Source of the DNA: Methylomicrobium agile
GTDB taxonomy: Bacteria > Pseudomonadota > Gammaproteobacteria > Methylococcales > Methylomonadaceae
Assembly: GCF_000733855.1 (NCBI RefSeq)
Contig: NZ_JPOJ01000001.1
Coordinates: 186,001-250,000, forward strand
Direction of reading: 5' to 3'
Length of the DNA: 64,000 bases
Part shown: positions 45,705-54,099 of the stretch, in pieces
Layout of the letters: each line of letters begins with the position of its first letter
Position numbering within the stretch: position 1 is the stretch's first letter
The notes under the pieces: model-generated
Seen by the model: only the letters and a program-made list of their open reading frames with translations
Databases searched by the model: none
Told to the model about the DNA's origin: nothing
Translations under genes and position numbers: made by a program

Positions 45705-46577
45705 TCAATGCTGCGTGCCGGTATCGGCGCGATAAATCGATAACTTGTCGGCCAGCAATTTTTGCACGTCGATCCGGTCGAAATGGTATTGTTTGTTGCA
45801 GAATTCACAGCCGACTTCGACCGCGCCTTTCTCTGCGAGGAGATGCGCAAGTTCCTGCTGCCCGAGCGTACGTAGCGCGTATTCGATTTTTTGCTTCGAA
45901 CAGGTGCATTCGAACCGTACCGGTTCCGCATCGAAGAGCCGGACTTTTTCTTCATGAAACAGGCGGCGCAGCAGAGATTCGCAGTCGAGACTCAGCATCT
46001 CCGGAGCAGTCAGCGTATCGGCCAGCATCACGATACGCTCCCAATCGGTTTTGAAATCCTTGTGTTCGGGCAATTCCTGTAGCAGCAAGCCCGCCGCGAC
46101 CTGTTCGTTCGCGAACAGCCAGAGCCGGGTGTCGAGCTGTTCGGACTGAACGAAATAAGTCTGCAAGGCAGCAGCCAGATTGGCGCCTTTCAGCGGCACG
46201 ATGCCCTGATAAGGGTCGGCGTTGTCCGGCCGGATCGTCAACACCAGCCGGCCCTCCCCGAACATCGATTCGAGGTGCCCACTTTGCACTTCGCCGGCAT
46301 GCCGGACCAGTCCTCTGATCTTGCGATCGTGCGTCGCTTGCGCAACCAAGGTCCTGAACGCGCCGTCGCCCTGCGCCTGCATGATCACGGAGCCTTCGAA
46401 CTTGATCGTGGCCGACAGCAGCACCGCCGCCGCCAGCGCCTGACCCAGCGTTTCCTGCACGACCGCATTGCCGTGCTGATTGAGTTTTGCGTTTTGCCAG
46501 CTGTCCGATAATCGGACCCATTCGCCGCGCACTCCGCACTCTTCGAAAATGAATCGGCGTAAAATGTCTTCTTCCAT
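45705..46577 (-). CDS. hslO: redox-regulated chaperone Hsp33
   Basis: A 290-residue holdase. The N-terminal domain has IFEECGVRGEWVRLSDSW, and the C-terminal zinc switch shows the CxC...CxxC pattern (ECTCSKQK and GCEFCNKQY). Disulfide formation under oxidative stress activates the protein. I start at ATG 46577 (MEEDILRRF), preceded by GGAAAG. It is convergent with the TraB/GumN gene and divergent from msrA, another oxidative-stress gene. Confidence 0.93.
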   Translation of the reverse strand: MEEDILRRFIFEECGVRGEWVRLSDSWQNAKLNQHGNAVVQETLGQALAAAVLLSATIKFEGSVIMQAQGDGAFRTLVAQATHDRKIRGLVRHAGEVQSGHLESMFGEGRLVLTIRPDNADPYQGIVPLKGANLAAALQTYFVQSEQLDTRLWLFANEQVAAGLLLQELPEHKDFKTDWERIVMLADTLTAPEMLSLDCESLLRRLFHEEKVRLFDAEPVRFECTCSKQKIEYALRTLGQQELAHLLAEKGAVEVGCEFCNKQYHFDRIDVQKLLADKLSIYRADTGTQH

Positions 46578-46662
46578 TGGTCTTTCCGGATAAGTGAACG
46601 CCCTAATTATAACCGGCAACCGATAGCATCCGACTTTCCAATCGTTACCGGAGGTACCGATC

Positions 46663-47301
46663 ATGCTTTTCTCCTCGAAAAAATTGACTATTCCAGCCCC
46701 TTCCGAGGCGCTGCCCGGCAATCCCGAACCGATGCGCGTGACCAATCGGCACTTCGTGAACGGCCATCCGATTCTGCCGCCGTTTCCGGATCGTCTCAAG
46801 CTGGCGTTATTCGGTCTCGGCTGTTTTTGGGGAGCCGAACGCCGTTTCTGGACCCTTCCGCCTATTTTCAGCACGGCAGTCGGCTATAGCGGCGGTTATA
46901 CGGTAAACCCGACCTACGAGCAGGTCTGCACCGGCATGACCGGACACAGTGAGGTGGTTCGTGTGGTTTACGATCCGGAATTGACGCCTTACCGCGAACT
47001 ATTAAAGGTGTTCTGGGAATCACACAATCCGACACAAGGAATGCGCCAGGGCAATGATCTCGGCACGCAGTACCGGTCGGGGATCTATACCTACGATCAG
47101 GCACAATTTGAAGAAGCCGTTGCATCCCGAGAGGCTTTTCAGAAACGATTGACCGGATCGGGATTCGGAAAAATCACCACCGAGATTCTGCCGGCCGGTG
47201 AATTTTACTATGCGGAGGATTACCACCAGCAGTATCTTGCCAAAAATCCGGGCGGCTATTGCGGACTCGGCGGCTTGGGGGTGTGTTACGAAAGCGGATG
47301 A
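46663..47301 (+). CDS. msrA: peptide methionine-S-sulfoxide reductase MsrA
   Basis: A 212-residue enzyme reducing the S-epimer of methionine sulfoxide. The catalytic Cys is in [14 protein letters not shown] (the GCFW motif); [20 protein letters not shown] and [19 protein letters not shown] complete the site. GGAGG lies 8 bp before the ATG. C-terminal Cys residues that act as resolving cysteines are present ([14 protein letters not shown]). The hairpin just after its stop has its U-run on the other strand, so it serves the opposing small RNA. Confidence 0.94.
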   Translation: MLFSSKKLTIPAPSEALPGNPEPMRVTNRHFVNGHPILPPFPDRLKLALFGLGCFWGAERRFWTLPPIFSTAVGYSGGYTVNPTYEQVCTGMTGHSEVVRVVYDPELTPYRELLKVFWESHNPTQGMRQGNDLGTQYRSGIYTYDQAQFEEAVASREAFQKRLTGSGFGKITTEILPAGEFYYAEDYHQQYLAKNPGGYCGLGGLGVCYESG

Positions 47302-47307
47302 GCGGGC

Positions 47308-47399
47308 AAAAAAAAGGCGGTTTGGAAACCGCCTCAAAACTATTTAGGAAGATTTTAACGCAACTTTCAGCTCAAGGGCTCTGAGGAGCCTGAAAAGTT
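47308..47399 (-). ncRNA. candidate small RNA 1, about 92 nt
   Basis: The predicted transcript on the minus strand starts about 7 bp after the -10 (near 47399). It folds as a 5' hairpin AACTTTTCAG/CTGAAAGTT (47399-47390 with 47370-47362), with an inner GCTC-CTCA-GAGC stem-loop. A linker GCGTTAAAATCTTCCTAAAT follows, then the terminator GGCGGTTT/AAACCGCC (47333-47316) followed by eight T (47315-47308). The linker contains CUUCC and the loop CUCCUC, complementary to Shine-Dalgarno sequences. It is about 85% like RNA 2. No open frame fits. This is a prediction from sequence only. Confidence 0.65.
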
Positions 47400-47405
47400 A
47401 GATTG

Positions 47406-47450
47406 ATGATAGCAACAGCTTGGGCAAATAAAAATGTGGCAAATTGTCGC
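47406..47450 (-). promoter_or_regulatory. promoter module 1: RegA-like box plus extended -10
   Basis: The extended -10 TTGCTATCAT lies at 47415-47406 (minus strand). After a 24-bp gap comes the palindrome GTGGCAAATTGTCGC (47436-47450), centred near -44. As I remember it, the RegA/PrrA consensus is GNGRCRTTNNGNCGC, and the site fits it with two mismatches. No good -35 is present, as expected for an activator-dependent promoter. Confidence 0.6.
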
Positions 47451-47528
47451 AGGGCAACAAAGAGTGCAAAAAAGAGACAATCTGTTGCATTTCCTGTTCG
47501 CTTTTGCGGATAGGACCCGCAGCGGGGT

Positions 47529-47619
47529 AAAAAAAAGGCGGTATTTCAACCGCCTCAAGACTATTAGGAAGATTTCAACGCAACTTTCAGCTCAAGAACT
47601 CGGAAGAGCCTCAAAAGTT
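47529..47619 (-). ncRNA. candidate small RNA 2, sister of RNA 1
   Basis: The predicted start is near 47619, with the end at the eight T of 47536-47529 after the hairpin GGCGGT/ACCGCC (47554-47537). The 5' hairpin arm is AACTTTTGAG and the 3' arm CTGAAAGTT, as in RNA 1. The internal loop differs (GGCTCTTCCGAGTT), but it is again pyrimidine-rich. The linker GCGTTGAAATCTTCCTAAT is conserved. Conservation concentrated in the promoter, linker and terminator supports a functional RNA pair rather than a chance duplication. Confidence 0.65.
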
Positions 47620-47625
47620 AGGTTA

Positions 47626-47670
47626 ATCATAGCAATAGAAAAAACAATTTAAAATGTGGCAAATTGTCAC
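47626..47670 (-). promoter_or_regulatory. promoter module 2: RegA-like box plus extended -10
   Basis: TTGCTATGAT lies at 47635-47626, with a 24-bp gap and then the palindrome GTGGCAAATTGTCAC (47656-47670). The arrangement matches module 1 to the base; the boxes are 220 bp apart. Confidence 0.6.
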
Positions 47671-47699
47671 ACCATCACAACGATTACCAAAAAAGCGAC

Positions 47700-47834
47700 A
47701 AAAACAGACCCTGCCTCCTTTCTGTCTTACCATAAGGCTGCATAAAATGCAAAAAGATTCAACAGGGTCTTTCATTGAAAAGATTCGGTAAAAATTTGGA
47801 ACCTTTTTGCTCAAAATGAGCTTCGGAATCGGGT
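47700..47834 (-). ncRNA. candidate small RNA 3, unrelated body under the same promoter type
   Basis: From about 47834 the minus strand shows nested hairpins: GAACC...GGTTC enclosing GCTCA-TTT-TGAGC, then TGCAT-TTT-ATGCA within a long stem AGACCCTG (47771-47764) / CAGGGTCT (47713-47706), followed by GTTTTTG. It carries AAGGAGG near its 3' end. The body does not resemble RNAs 1 and 2. A 63-codon frame on the same strand begins with TTG and is not convincing. This is weaker than the other two. Confidence 0.4.
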
Positions 47835-47840
47835 TCGATC

Positions 47841-47886
47841 ATCATAGCAACAGAATGAAAAAGCGCCTCGTGCGACATATTGCCGC
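47841..47886. promoter_or_regulatory. promoter module 3 and RegA-like box upstream of regB
   Basis: The minus-strand extended -10 TTGCTATGAT lies at 47850-47841, with a 25-bp gap and then GCGACATATTGCCGC (47872-47886). This box fits the RegA/PrrA consensus with one mismatch, the best of the three. It also lies 73 bp upstream of the regB start on the plus strand, so it may serve autoregulation of regBA. Confidence 0.6.
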
Positions 47887-47958
47887 AGTGCGTGATGCCC
47901 GGTAAATTAGCGACAATAACTCCGCAAGCCGGATAGTTCTTTTTTTCGATTATTAAAA

Positions 47959-49350
47959 ATGCTTACTCACGTTACGCCCAAATCGGAATTCAACGCCAGA
48001 CAAAACCTGAAATGGCTGTTCATTCTCAGAAACATGCTGATCGTCGCCGCATCGCTGCTGCTGATCATCTCGGTCTACGGCTTGAACATCAAGCTGCCCG
48101 AGGGACAACTCTGGATGGTAATCGTGTCGATCATCTCGGTCAACGTATACACCTCGATGCGCCTGCAGACCGACGATCCGGTGTCGGAACTCGAAATCTT
48201 CTCGCAGTTGGCGATCGACGTGCTCGCGATCGCGGCATTCATGTACCTGACCGGGGGCGCCTCGAATCCGATCATCTGGGTGTTCCTGTTGCCGTTGATC
48301 GTGACCGCGATCATGCTGCCCCAGTCCTATGCCTGGTACATGGTCGCGCTAACCACCACGATGTACACGATTCTGATCGCACACAATATTCCCCTGCCCT
48401 CGATCGAACCGCACATGCCGGACCCCGCGCGGCTGCAACCGGACGACATGGCGCATTATTCGATGCTGCTGAACGCGTACGCGGCCAGCGACAGGTATTA
48501 TTACGACCTGCACATGTTCGGGATGTGGTTCGGATTCGTATTCAGCGCGGGACTGGTCGCGTTTTTCGTAGTCGAGCTCGCGAAAACCTTGAAGACTCAA
48601 GAACGCAGTCTGGCGATCGCGCGCGAAAACGCGCTGCGGGACGAACGCGTGATCGCCCTCGGCACGCTGGCGGCCAGCGCGGCGCACGATATGGGCACCC
48701 CATTGGGCACGATCGCGATCGTCGCGCATGAACTTAGGCAGGAATATCCTCTGCACCGTTTTCCCGATCTGCATGAAAAGATCGATATCGTGCAGCAGCA
48801 GGTGGACCGCTGTAAAAAGGCACTGTCGGTGATGTCCGCATCGGCCGGCGAGATCCGCGCCGAATCGGGCAGCGTGATGCGGGTCACCGCCTACCTCGAT
48901 AGCGTGATCAATCTTTGGCGTACCCAGAAGTCGACCGCGAAACTGAATCTTTTCATCGATCCGGACAATGTGGACGAAGCCGAGATCATCGCGGAACGAA
49001 CGCTCACCCATGCCCTGATCAACATCCTGAACAACGCAGCCGAAGCTTCCGGAGACAATCGCAAAGGCATCGAATTCCATGCGGCCTGGGACCTCGGACT
49101 GATGCATATCAAGATTCGCGATTATGGCCCCGGCTTCCCGCCGGAAATGGTCGGGACCGCAGGCAGACAACCGCTGATCAGTAAAAAGCACGGATTGGGA
49201 GTCGGGCTGTTCCTGACCTATTCGGCCATCCACCGGCTCGGCGGCACCATCCATCTTTATAACACGCAGCCACACGGCGCCTGCGTCGACATCGCGCTGC
49301 CGCTCCTGCATGCCGAACCCAACGAAGAGAAGGCTACCGACAATGGATAA
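47959..49350 (+). CDS. regB: redox sensor histidine kinase, RegB/PrrB type
   Basis: A 463-residue kinase. Six membrane helices occupy about residues 20-215, with the quinone-linked motif GGASNPIIWVFLLPL between them. The phospho-acceptor His is in SAAHDMGTPLGTIAIVAHEL. The redox-active Cys position is present in QQQVDRCKKALSVM. The ATPase domain has NILNNAAEAS, IRDYGPGFP and GLGVGLFLTYSAI. RegB/PrrB kinases sense the redox state of the respiratory chain. The H-box has Asp where classical RegB has Glu. It overlaps regA by 8 bp. Confidence 0.9.
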   Translation: MLTHVTPKSEFNARQNLKWLFILRNMLIVAASLLLIISVYGLNIKLPEGQLWMVIVSIISVNVYTSMRLQTDDPVSELEIFSQLAIDVLAIAAFMYLTGGASNPIIWVFLLPLIVTAIMLPQSYAWYMVALTTTMYTILIAHNIPLPSIEPHMPDPARLQPDDMAHYSMLLNAYAASDRYYYDLHMFGMWFGFVFSAGLVAFFVVELAKTLKTQERSLAIARENALRDERVIALGTLAASAAHDMGTPLGTIAIVAHELRQEYPLHRFPDLHEKIDIVQQQVDRCKKALSVMSASAGEIRAESGSVMRVTAYLDSVINLWRTQKSTAKLNLFIDPDNVDEAEIIAERTLTHALINILNNAAEASGDNRKGIEFHAAWDLGLMHIKIRDYGPGFPPEMVGTAGRQPLISKKHGLGVGLFLTYSAIHRLGGTIHLYNTQPHGACVDIALPLLHAEPNEEKATDNG

Positions 49351-49876
49351 ACCGAGATTATTGCTGGTTGACGACGATGAAACCTACTGCCGGGTTTTGA
49401 AGTCCGCGCTCGAAAAAAGGAACTATGAAGTGCTGGTCGCCAACGACGTGCAGAGCGGCATGGCGCTCGCGGAACAAAACCTGCCCGAATACGCGGTGAT
49501 CGATTTACGGATCGGCCATGAATCCGGCCTGGAACTGGTCAAAAAACTGATTTCGCTCGATGCCAATACCGCCTGCGTGATGCTGACCGGTTTTGCGAGC
49601 ATCGCCACCGCGGTCGAAGCAATCAAACTCGGCGCGGTCCATTATCTGACCAAACCCGCCAACGCCGACGAAATTCTGGCCGCCCTGCACAAGAACGAAG
49701 GCGACACAACCGTTTCGATCAGCGAAAACCCTTTGTCGGTCAAGCGCCTGGAATGGGAACATCTGCAAAAAATTCTGATGCAGCATGAGGGCAATATCTC
49801 CGCTGCGGCCAGAGCCTTGAACATGCATCGGCGTACGTTGCAACGCAAGCTGGAAAAGCGGCCGGTCAGGGAGTGA
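49343..49876 (+). CDS. regA: response regulator, RegA/PrrA type
   Basis: A 177-residue two-domain regulator. The receiver has LLLVDDDETYCRVL, the phospho-acceptor Asp in YAVIDLRIGHESGLEL and Lys in VHYLTKPANADEIL. A Fis-type HTH follows: EGNISAAARALNMHRRTLQR. This layout, without a sigma-54 domain, defines RegA/PrrA/RoxR. The start ATG 49343 lies within the end of regB. It is the predicted binder of the three palindromes upstream of regB. Confidence 0.92.
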   Translation: MDKPRLLLVDDDETYCRVLKSALEKRNYEVLVANDVQSGMALAEQNLPEYAVIDLRIGHESGLELVKKLISLDANTACVMLTGFASIATAVEAIKLGAVHYLTKPANADEILAALHKNEGDTTVSISENPLSVKRLEWEHLQKILMQHEGNISAAARALNMHRRTLQRKLEKRPVRE

Positions 49877-49920
49877 GCGCACATCGGCAAAAATTTATTT
49901 CCGCCTGACTGGAATTTTTA

Positions 49921-49940
49921 AATGAGAATTGTTATCATTA
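49921..49940 (+). promoter_or_regulatory. Fur box upstream of bfd
   Basis: AATGAGAATTGTTATCATTA matches the Fur consensus (repeats of GATAAT with a central dyad) closely and lies 30 bp before the bfd start. Iron-replete Fur would repress bfd-bfr here. Confidence 0.8.
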
Positions 49941-49969
49941 ATTATCGTTTCCAGACAGGAGATCGTTTC

Positions 49970-50185
49970 ATGTACGTATGTGTCTGCAAGGCAGTCACCG
50001 ATACGCAAATCCAGAAAGCCATCGATAGCGGCCTGTGTACGCGCCGGCAGCTTTTCGACTGCCTCGGCGTCGGCGGCGAGTGCGGAAAATGCAGTAAACA
50101 GGTCAAGGAATTGCTTGACGCAAACAAGCAAAATCAATTTATAATGCACCCGGTATCGAATCAACCTGTTTATAATGCCTGTTGA
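49970..50185 (+). CDS. bfd: bacterioferritin-associated ferredoxin Bfd
   Basis: A 71-residue 2Fe-2S protein, MYVCVCKAVTDTQIQKAI, with the other two Cys in GVGGECGKCSKQ. Bfd docks on bacterioferritin and reduces stored ferric iron for release. ATG 49970 follows AGGAG; the longer frame from 49922 is spurious because it includes the Fur box. It lies 15 bp upstream of bfr. Confidence 0.93.
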   Translation: MYVCVCKAVTDTQIQKAIDSGLCTRRQLFDCLGVGGECGKCSKQVKELLDANKQNQFIMHPVSNQPVYNAC

Positions 50186-50200
50186 AGGCCGGGAGCATCT

Positions 50201-50665
50201 ATGAAGGGCGATAAAAAGGTCATTGAATTGCTGAATAAAGCATTGACGAACGAGCTGACTGCGATCAATCAATACTTTTTGCACGCCCGGATGTTCAAAA
50301 ACTGGGGCTTCCATAAGCTGAACGAAAAAGAATACCGCGAATCGATCGACGAGATGAAGCATGCCGATGCGCTGATCGAGCGGATTCTGTTTCTGGAAGG
50401 CCTGCCCAATCTGCAGAACCTGGACAAACTGCTGATCGGCGAAAACCCGAAAGAAATGCTCGAATGCGATCTAAAGCTCGAACAGGCTGCGATTCCGCTC
50501 CTGAGAGAAGCGATCGCCTATTGCGAATCGACTCAGGATTATGTTTCGCGCGACCTTTTCGAAGATATTCTCGAAAGCGAGGAAGAACATCTCGACTGGC
50601 TCGAAACCCAACTTGAGCTGATCGGGAAAATCGGCATTCAGAATTATCTGCAATCTCAAATCTGA
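50201..50665 (+). CDS. bfr: bacterioferritin
   Basis: A 154-residue haem-containing ferritin. The ferroxidase ligands are in [17 protein letters not shown], the [14 protein letters not shown] motif holds the haem-ligand Met near residue 52, and [15 protein letters not shown] completes the diiron site. It forms a 24-mer storing iron. It shares a Fur-controlled unit with bfd. Confidence 0.96.
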   Translation: MKGDKKVIELLNKALTNELTAINQYFLHARMFKNWGFHKLNEKEYRESIDEMKHADALIERILFLEGLPNLQNLDKLLIGENPKEMLECDLKLEQAAIPLLREAIAYCESTQDYVSRDLFEDILESEEEHLDWLETQLELIGKIGIQNYLQSQI

Positions 50666-50815
50666 TTTTCCAGCCTTCTCTCCGCCCCTTTCTTTCTGCG
50701 GATCAACCGCTTATTCCCCGCTTCGAAAATGACAGCCTAGCCCGAACGGTCGCTGCCGGGCTATAATGATTCGTTTTTGTCCCGGATTTACGATCCGGCT
50801 TACAGCGAGGAAAAA

Positions 50816-51820
50816 ATGTCTCAAATCGTGGTTTGCGCCCTGTACAAATTCGTGGCGCTGGAAAACTATCGCCAGCTCAGGCAGCCTTTGCTCCGGATCA
50901 TGGAAGAGCATGGCGTCAGGGGAACCCTGCTTCTGGCTTCGGAAGGGATCAACGGCACGATCGCCGGATCGCGCGAAGGGATCGACAAGGTGCTGGCCTG
51001 GCTCCGCACCGATCCCAGACTCGCGAATATCGAGTACAAGGAGTCCCATGCCGATCGCCCGCCTTTCAATCGAACCAAAATCAAACTGAAAAAAGAAATC
51101 GTCACGATGGGCGTCGAAGGCATCGACCCCCGGCGCGTCGTCGGCACTTACGTGAAACCCGCCGATTGGAACCGGCTGATCTCTGATCCGGAAGTGATCC
51201 TGATCGACACCCGCAACGACTACGAATACCGGGTCGGCACGTTCAAAAACGCGGTCAACCCGAAAACCGAAAGCTTCCGCGAGTTTCCGCAATTCGTCAA
51301 GGACCATCTCGACCCCGCTAGGCATAAAAAAGTCGCGATGTTCTGCACCGGCGGGATCCGCTGCGAAAAATCGACCGCTTATTTGAAAGAGCAAGGCTTC
51401 GAAGAAGTCTACCATCTGCAGGGCGGCATCCTGAAATATCTGGAAGCAGTGCCAGCCGAAAACACACTCTGGCAGGGCGAATGTTTCGTTTTCGACGAGC
51501 GGATTACGGTCGATCATGCCTTGCAGAAAGGGCAATACGATCAATGCCACGGCTGCCGATTGCCGATCACTGAATCGGACAAGGCCGATCCCCGCTATCG
51601 GGCTGGCGTTAGCTGCCCGCATTGCTACGATAAACTGACCGAGGAGCAGAAAAAACGCTTCAGCGAACGCGAAAAACAGATCCGGCTCGCCAAGCAACGC
51701 GGCGAAGCCCATATCGGCTCTGACGCCGCCAAAAGCTTGGCCGCAAAGCGAACAGCAAAACAACAGCGCCGCCAGCGGCAAGGCGGCCCGAAACCCATCG
51801 AGGTTCACGATGACCGATAA
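50816..51820 (+). CDS. trhO: tRNA uridine(34) hydroxylase TrhO
   Basis: A 334-residue rhodanese-fold protein (YceA family). [15 protein letters not shown] lies in the N-terminal domain, the rhodanese loop Cys is in [13 protein letters not shown], and a C-terminal zinc-like part has [10 protein letters not shown] and GVSCPHCYD. It makes 5-hydroxyuridine-34 in tRNA, the precursor used by CmoA/CmoB. I start at ATG 50816 after GAGG. It overlaps the next gene by 11 bp. Confidence 0.92.
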   Translation: MSQIVVCALYKFVALENYRQLRQPLLRIMEEHGVRGTLLLASEGINGTIAGSREGIDKVLAWLRTDPRLANIEYKESHADRPPFNRTKIKLKKEIVTMGVEGIDPRRVVGTYVKPADWNRLISDPEVILIDTRNDYEYRVGTFKNAVNPKTESFREFPQFVKDHLDPARHKKVAMFCTGGIRCEKSTAYLKEQGFEEVYHLQGGILKYLEAVPAENTLWQGECFVFDERITVDHALQKGQYDQCHGCRLPITESDKADPRYRAGVSCPHCYDKLTEEQKKRFSEREKQIRLAKQRGEAHIGSDAAKSLAAKRTAKQQRRQRQGGPKPIEVHDDR

Positions 51821-52478
51821 TTTTGCGATGATCGGCAAAAAAGCGCCGTTATTGGCCGTTTCGGAGTGGATACAGGGTGAGCCCGTCAATTTCGACCAAC
51901 TCCGGGACCGCGTGGTGCTGGTCGAAGTATTCCAGGTCAATTGCCCCGGCTGTTTTTTGTACGCCTTGCCGGAAGCGGTCGAACTGCACCGGAAATACGC
52001 CGGTAACGGCTTGACCGTGCTCGGCATCGCGACCGCGTTCGAGGATTTCGATAAAAATACGCTGGAAAACCTGCGCGCATTAGCCGAGCGCAACGAGGTC
52101 ATCGGCGAAACGTTTAAAGCATTGAGCCGGCATGGCGCGCTTGACCAAGGCCGCTTGCCCTACCGCATTCCCTTCCCGCTGGCGATGGACCGGCTGACCG
52201 AACGTCAGGGCGAAATTTCCGAAACCGAGATTCTGGATTTCATTCACGGCCGGCTGCCCGATTTCGACCGCCAGCCGGATCACTACCGGCAGCAGGTTGT
52301 CGACCAGGTACGAAGCTATCTGGAACCGCAGCACTACCGCGCGGAGACTTTCGAACGTTTTCGATTGAAAGGCACTCCGTCGCAGATACTGGTCGACAGG
52401 CAAGGCATACTGCGCGCCTGCGAATTCGGGGCCTTCCCCGATTTGGAAAACCGCCTGCTCGAACTGCTGCGGGAATAA
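51810..52478 (+). CDS. thioredoxin-fold (TlpA-like) protein
   Basis: A 222-residue protein with no signal peptide, so probably cytoplasmic. The redox motif is CPGC in [20 protein letters not shown] large helical insertion lies at about residues 75-160, and the cis-Pro loop is [13 protein letters not shown]. Its substrate is unknown. The 11-bp overlap with trhO suggests translational coupling and perhaps a shared role. Confidence 0.75.
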   Translation: MTDNFAMIGKKAPLLAVSEWIQGEPVNFDQLRDRVVLVEVFQVNCPGCFLYALPEAVELHRKYAGNGLTVLGIATAFEDFDKNTLENLRALAERNEVIGETFKALSRHGALDQGRLPYRIPFPLAMDRLTERQGEISETEILDFIHGRLPDFDRQPDHYRQQVVDQVRSYLEPQHYRAETFERFRLKGTPSQILVDRQGILRACEFGAFPDLENRLLELLRE

Positions 52479-52557
52479 ATTGTCGGACCGGCACAGCTCG
52501 TTCCATTACCGCCGTATGACAGGACGAATCCCCTCCATCCGGTAAAAAATTGCCTTT

Positions 52558-53464
52558 CTATTTAATGGGTAGATTGATGGGCAGACGCACCCAGAACAGT
52601 GCGCCTTCCAGGCACTCTCCAAGCTCGATCTCCGCCCCGTAAGTTTTCAACAGGGAAGCCACGATCTTCAGGCCCAAACCGGTGCCGCCGGCATTTCGGC
52701 GTGTCGTGAAAAAAGGCGTGAAAATCTTGCCGCGGTTCTCCCGTGAAATGCCCGTGTCGTTGTCCTGCAAGCCGATTCGCAACGCCTCCGCCCGCCGTTC
52801 CGAACGAATCCGAAGCTGCATAGCGCCGTGCTGCAGGCTGTTTTCGAACAGATTCACGAACACCGCCTCGAGCACTTCCGGCGCAACGGCCAGGGATTGC
52901 GCCGGAGCCGTATCCAGCTCGATTTGCAGGCCGCGTTCGGCATAGAGCGGTGCTTGAGCGGCTCGATTACTTCCAGCAAACCGCACGCCTGCCGGCTCGA
53001 CCGCATCGCATCCGCATGGGCAAGTTCGAGCAGGCGATTCACCAGTTGCCTGAGCCGATGCGTATCGGCCAGAAGATTCGCGATAAAGCGCTGCCTGCGC
53101 TCTTCGGGCATCGTGTCGGCATGGTCCTGCAGCAGTTCCAGCGCGCCCTGAATCGAAGTCAGGTGTGTTTTGAACTCGTGCGAGACATAGGTCGCGAAGC
53201 GGCGGATATAGTCGGTCCTTTCCGAAAGTGCGCGGGACATGCCCGCAAAACTCTCGGAGAGCCTGGCGATTTCGATCGTGGCCGGATTCTGCAAGGGATC
53301 GATGACTTTTTGTTCTCCGCTTTTGACTTTTTCGGTCTGCAGAATCAACTCCCGAATCGGCCGCGCGATCGCCGAGGAAGCCAGCGTTACGTCATGACCA
53401 CGATCGCCAGCAGACCGGTACCCGCCTGCCGATTGCCGTCGAGAATTTTTTCCCGGGTATGAGA
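52558..53464 (-). pseudogene. ruined sensor histidine kinase (CreC-like)
   Basis: Pieces of one kinase lie in three frames. The second membrane helix (GLLAIVVMT, frame 1) ends at about 53400. The HAMP and H-box follow (ARPIRELI; YVSHEFKTHLTSIQGALELL, frame 2, with a His in place of the usual Pro). The ATPase domain from about 52970 (VNLFENSLQHG, DNDTGIS, GGTGLGLKIV, frame 3) ends at 52558. Two frameshifts and no N-terminal sensor mean it cannot be functional as it stands. Confidence 0.8.
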
Positions 53465-53662
53465 GATCAGCGTATAAGGCAGCGCCAGCACAGGCCCCGC
53501 CAGCGCCTGCGCGCCGGGCCAGCTTTGCCCGATGCTGTCGTAGGCCTTTTGCCGACAGCCCTGCCGCTCGTAGACGATGCCGCCGATATAGGCGCGCGGA
53601 ATCAGCAACAATATAATCAAGCCGAAAATAGCGCCCAGTTTCAGATAAAAATGGTTTTTCAT
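53465..53662 (-). pseudogene. creD: creD N-terminal remnant
   Basis: About 66 codons, MKNHFYLKLGAIFGLI, then YIGGIVYERQG, then IGQSWPGAQALAGPVLALPY, match the start of the inner-membrane protein CreD. It then fuses to the kinase piece at about 53465 without the remaining ~380 residues. A deletion evidently joined the head of creD to the interior of the kinase gene, leaving the whole locus decayed. Confidence 0.75.
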
Positions 53663-53865
53663 AGCCTATCGCTCCCGTAGTTGATCGTACCGAAAACTTT
53701 ATCGGGATGCATTGCAAATTGCGTGAAAGGAATTCGCATTTTCGGCAACTTTTTGTGCAGGTTTTGTGCAGAACCGTAAAAACGGGCAAGTTCGAAGCGA
53801 ATCGGCGCCGCTTTCGTATATAATGGCAGGTTTATCTACCGACTTATTTTTGCCCACTTTATCCG

Positions 53866-54099
53866 ATGTCCAAAAAGAAAAGTCCTACGCTGTTCGAAGA
53901 TTCTCTCGCCGAGCTCGAAGCGTTGGTCAACCAGCTCGAACAGGGCGATATTTCGCTGGAAGAGTCGCTGAAGTCGTTTGAACGCGGCGTTTTTCTAACC
54001 CGCACCTGTCAGCAGGCTCTGCAGGAAGCCGAACGGAAGGTTCAGATTTTATTGGAAAAGAACGGCACGCAAACCCTGGAGCCTTTTACTGATGAGTAA
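53866..54099 (+). CDS. xseB: exodeoxyribonuclease VII small subunit
   Basis: A 77-residue helical protein, LFEDSLAELEALVNQLEQGD with ISLEESLKSFERGVFL, the XseB signature. It binds XseA to form exonuclease VII. It overlaps ispA by 8 bp, the standard xseB-ispA-dxs order. Confidence 0.95.
   Translation: MSKKKSPTLFEDSLAELEALVNQLEQGDISLEESLKSFERGVFLTRTCQQALQEAERKVQILLEKNGTQTLEPFTDE

Noticed and set aside
47316-47333. Hairpin directly after msrA as the msrA terminator
   Set aside because: The eight-base T tract follows the hairpin only on the minus strand; on the plus strand the next bases are TCAAAAC. It may still weakly affect msrA.
47302-47700. CRISPR-like appearance of repeated hairpins
   Set aside because: Only two to three copies about 216-220 bp apart, with conserved rather than unique intervening DNA, and no cas genes.
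47623-47814. 63-codon minus-strand frame in the small RNA array
   Set aside because: Begins with TTG without a ribosome site, is rich in Cys/Phe/Arg and runs through the repeated promoter module; RNA features explain the region better.
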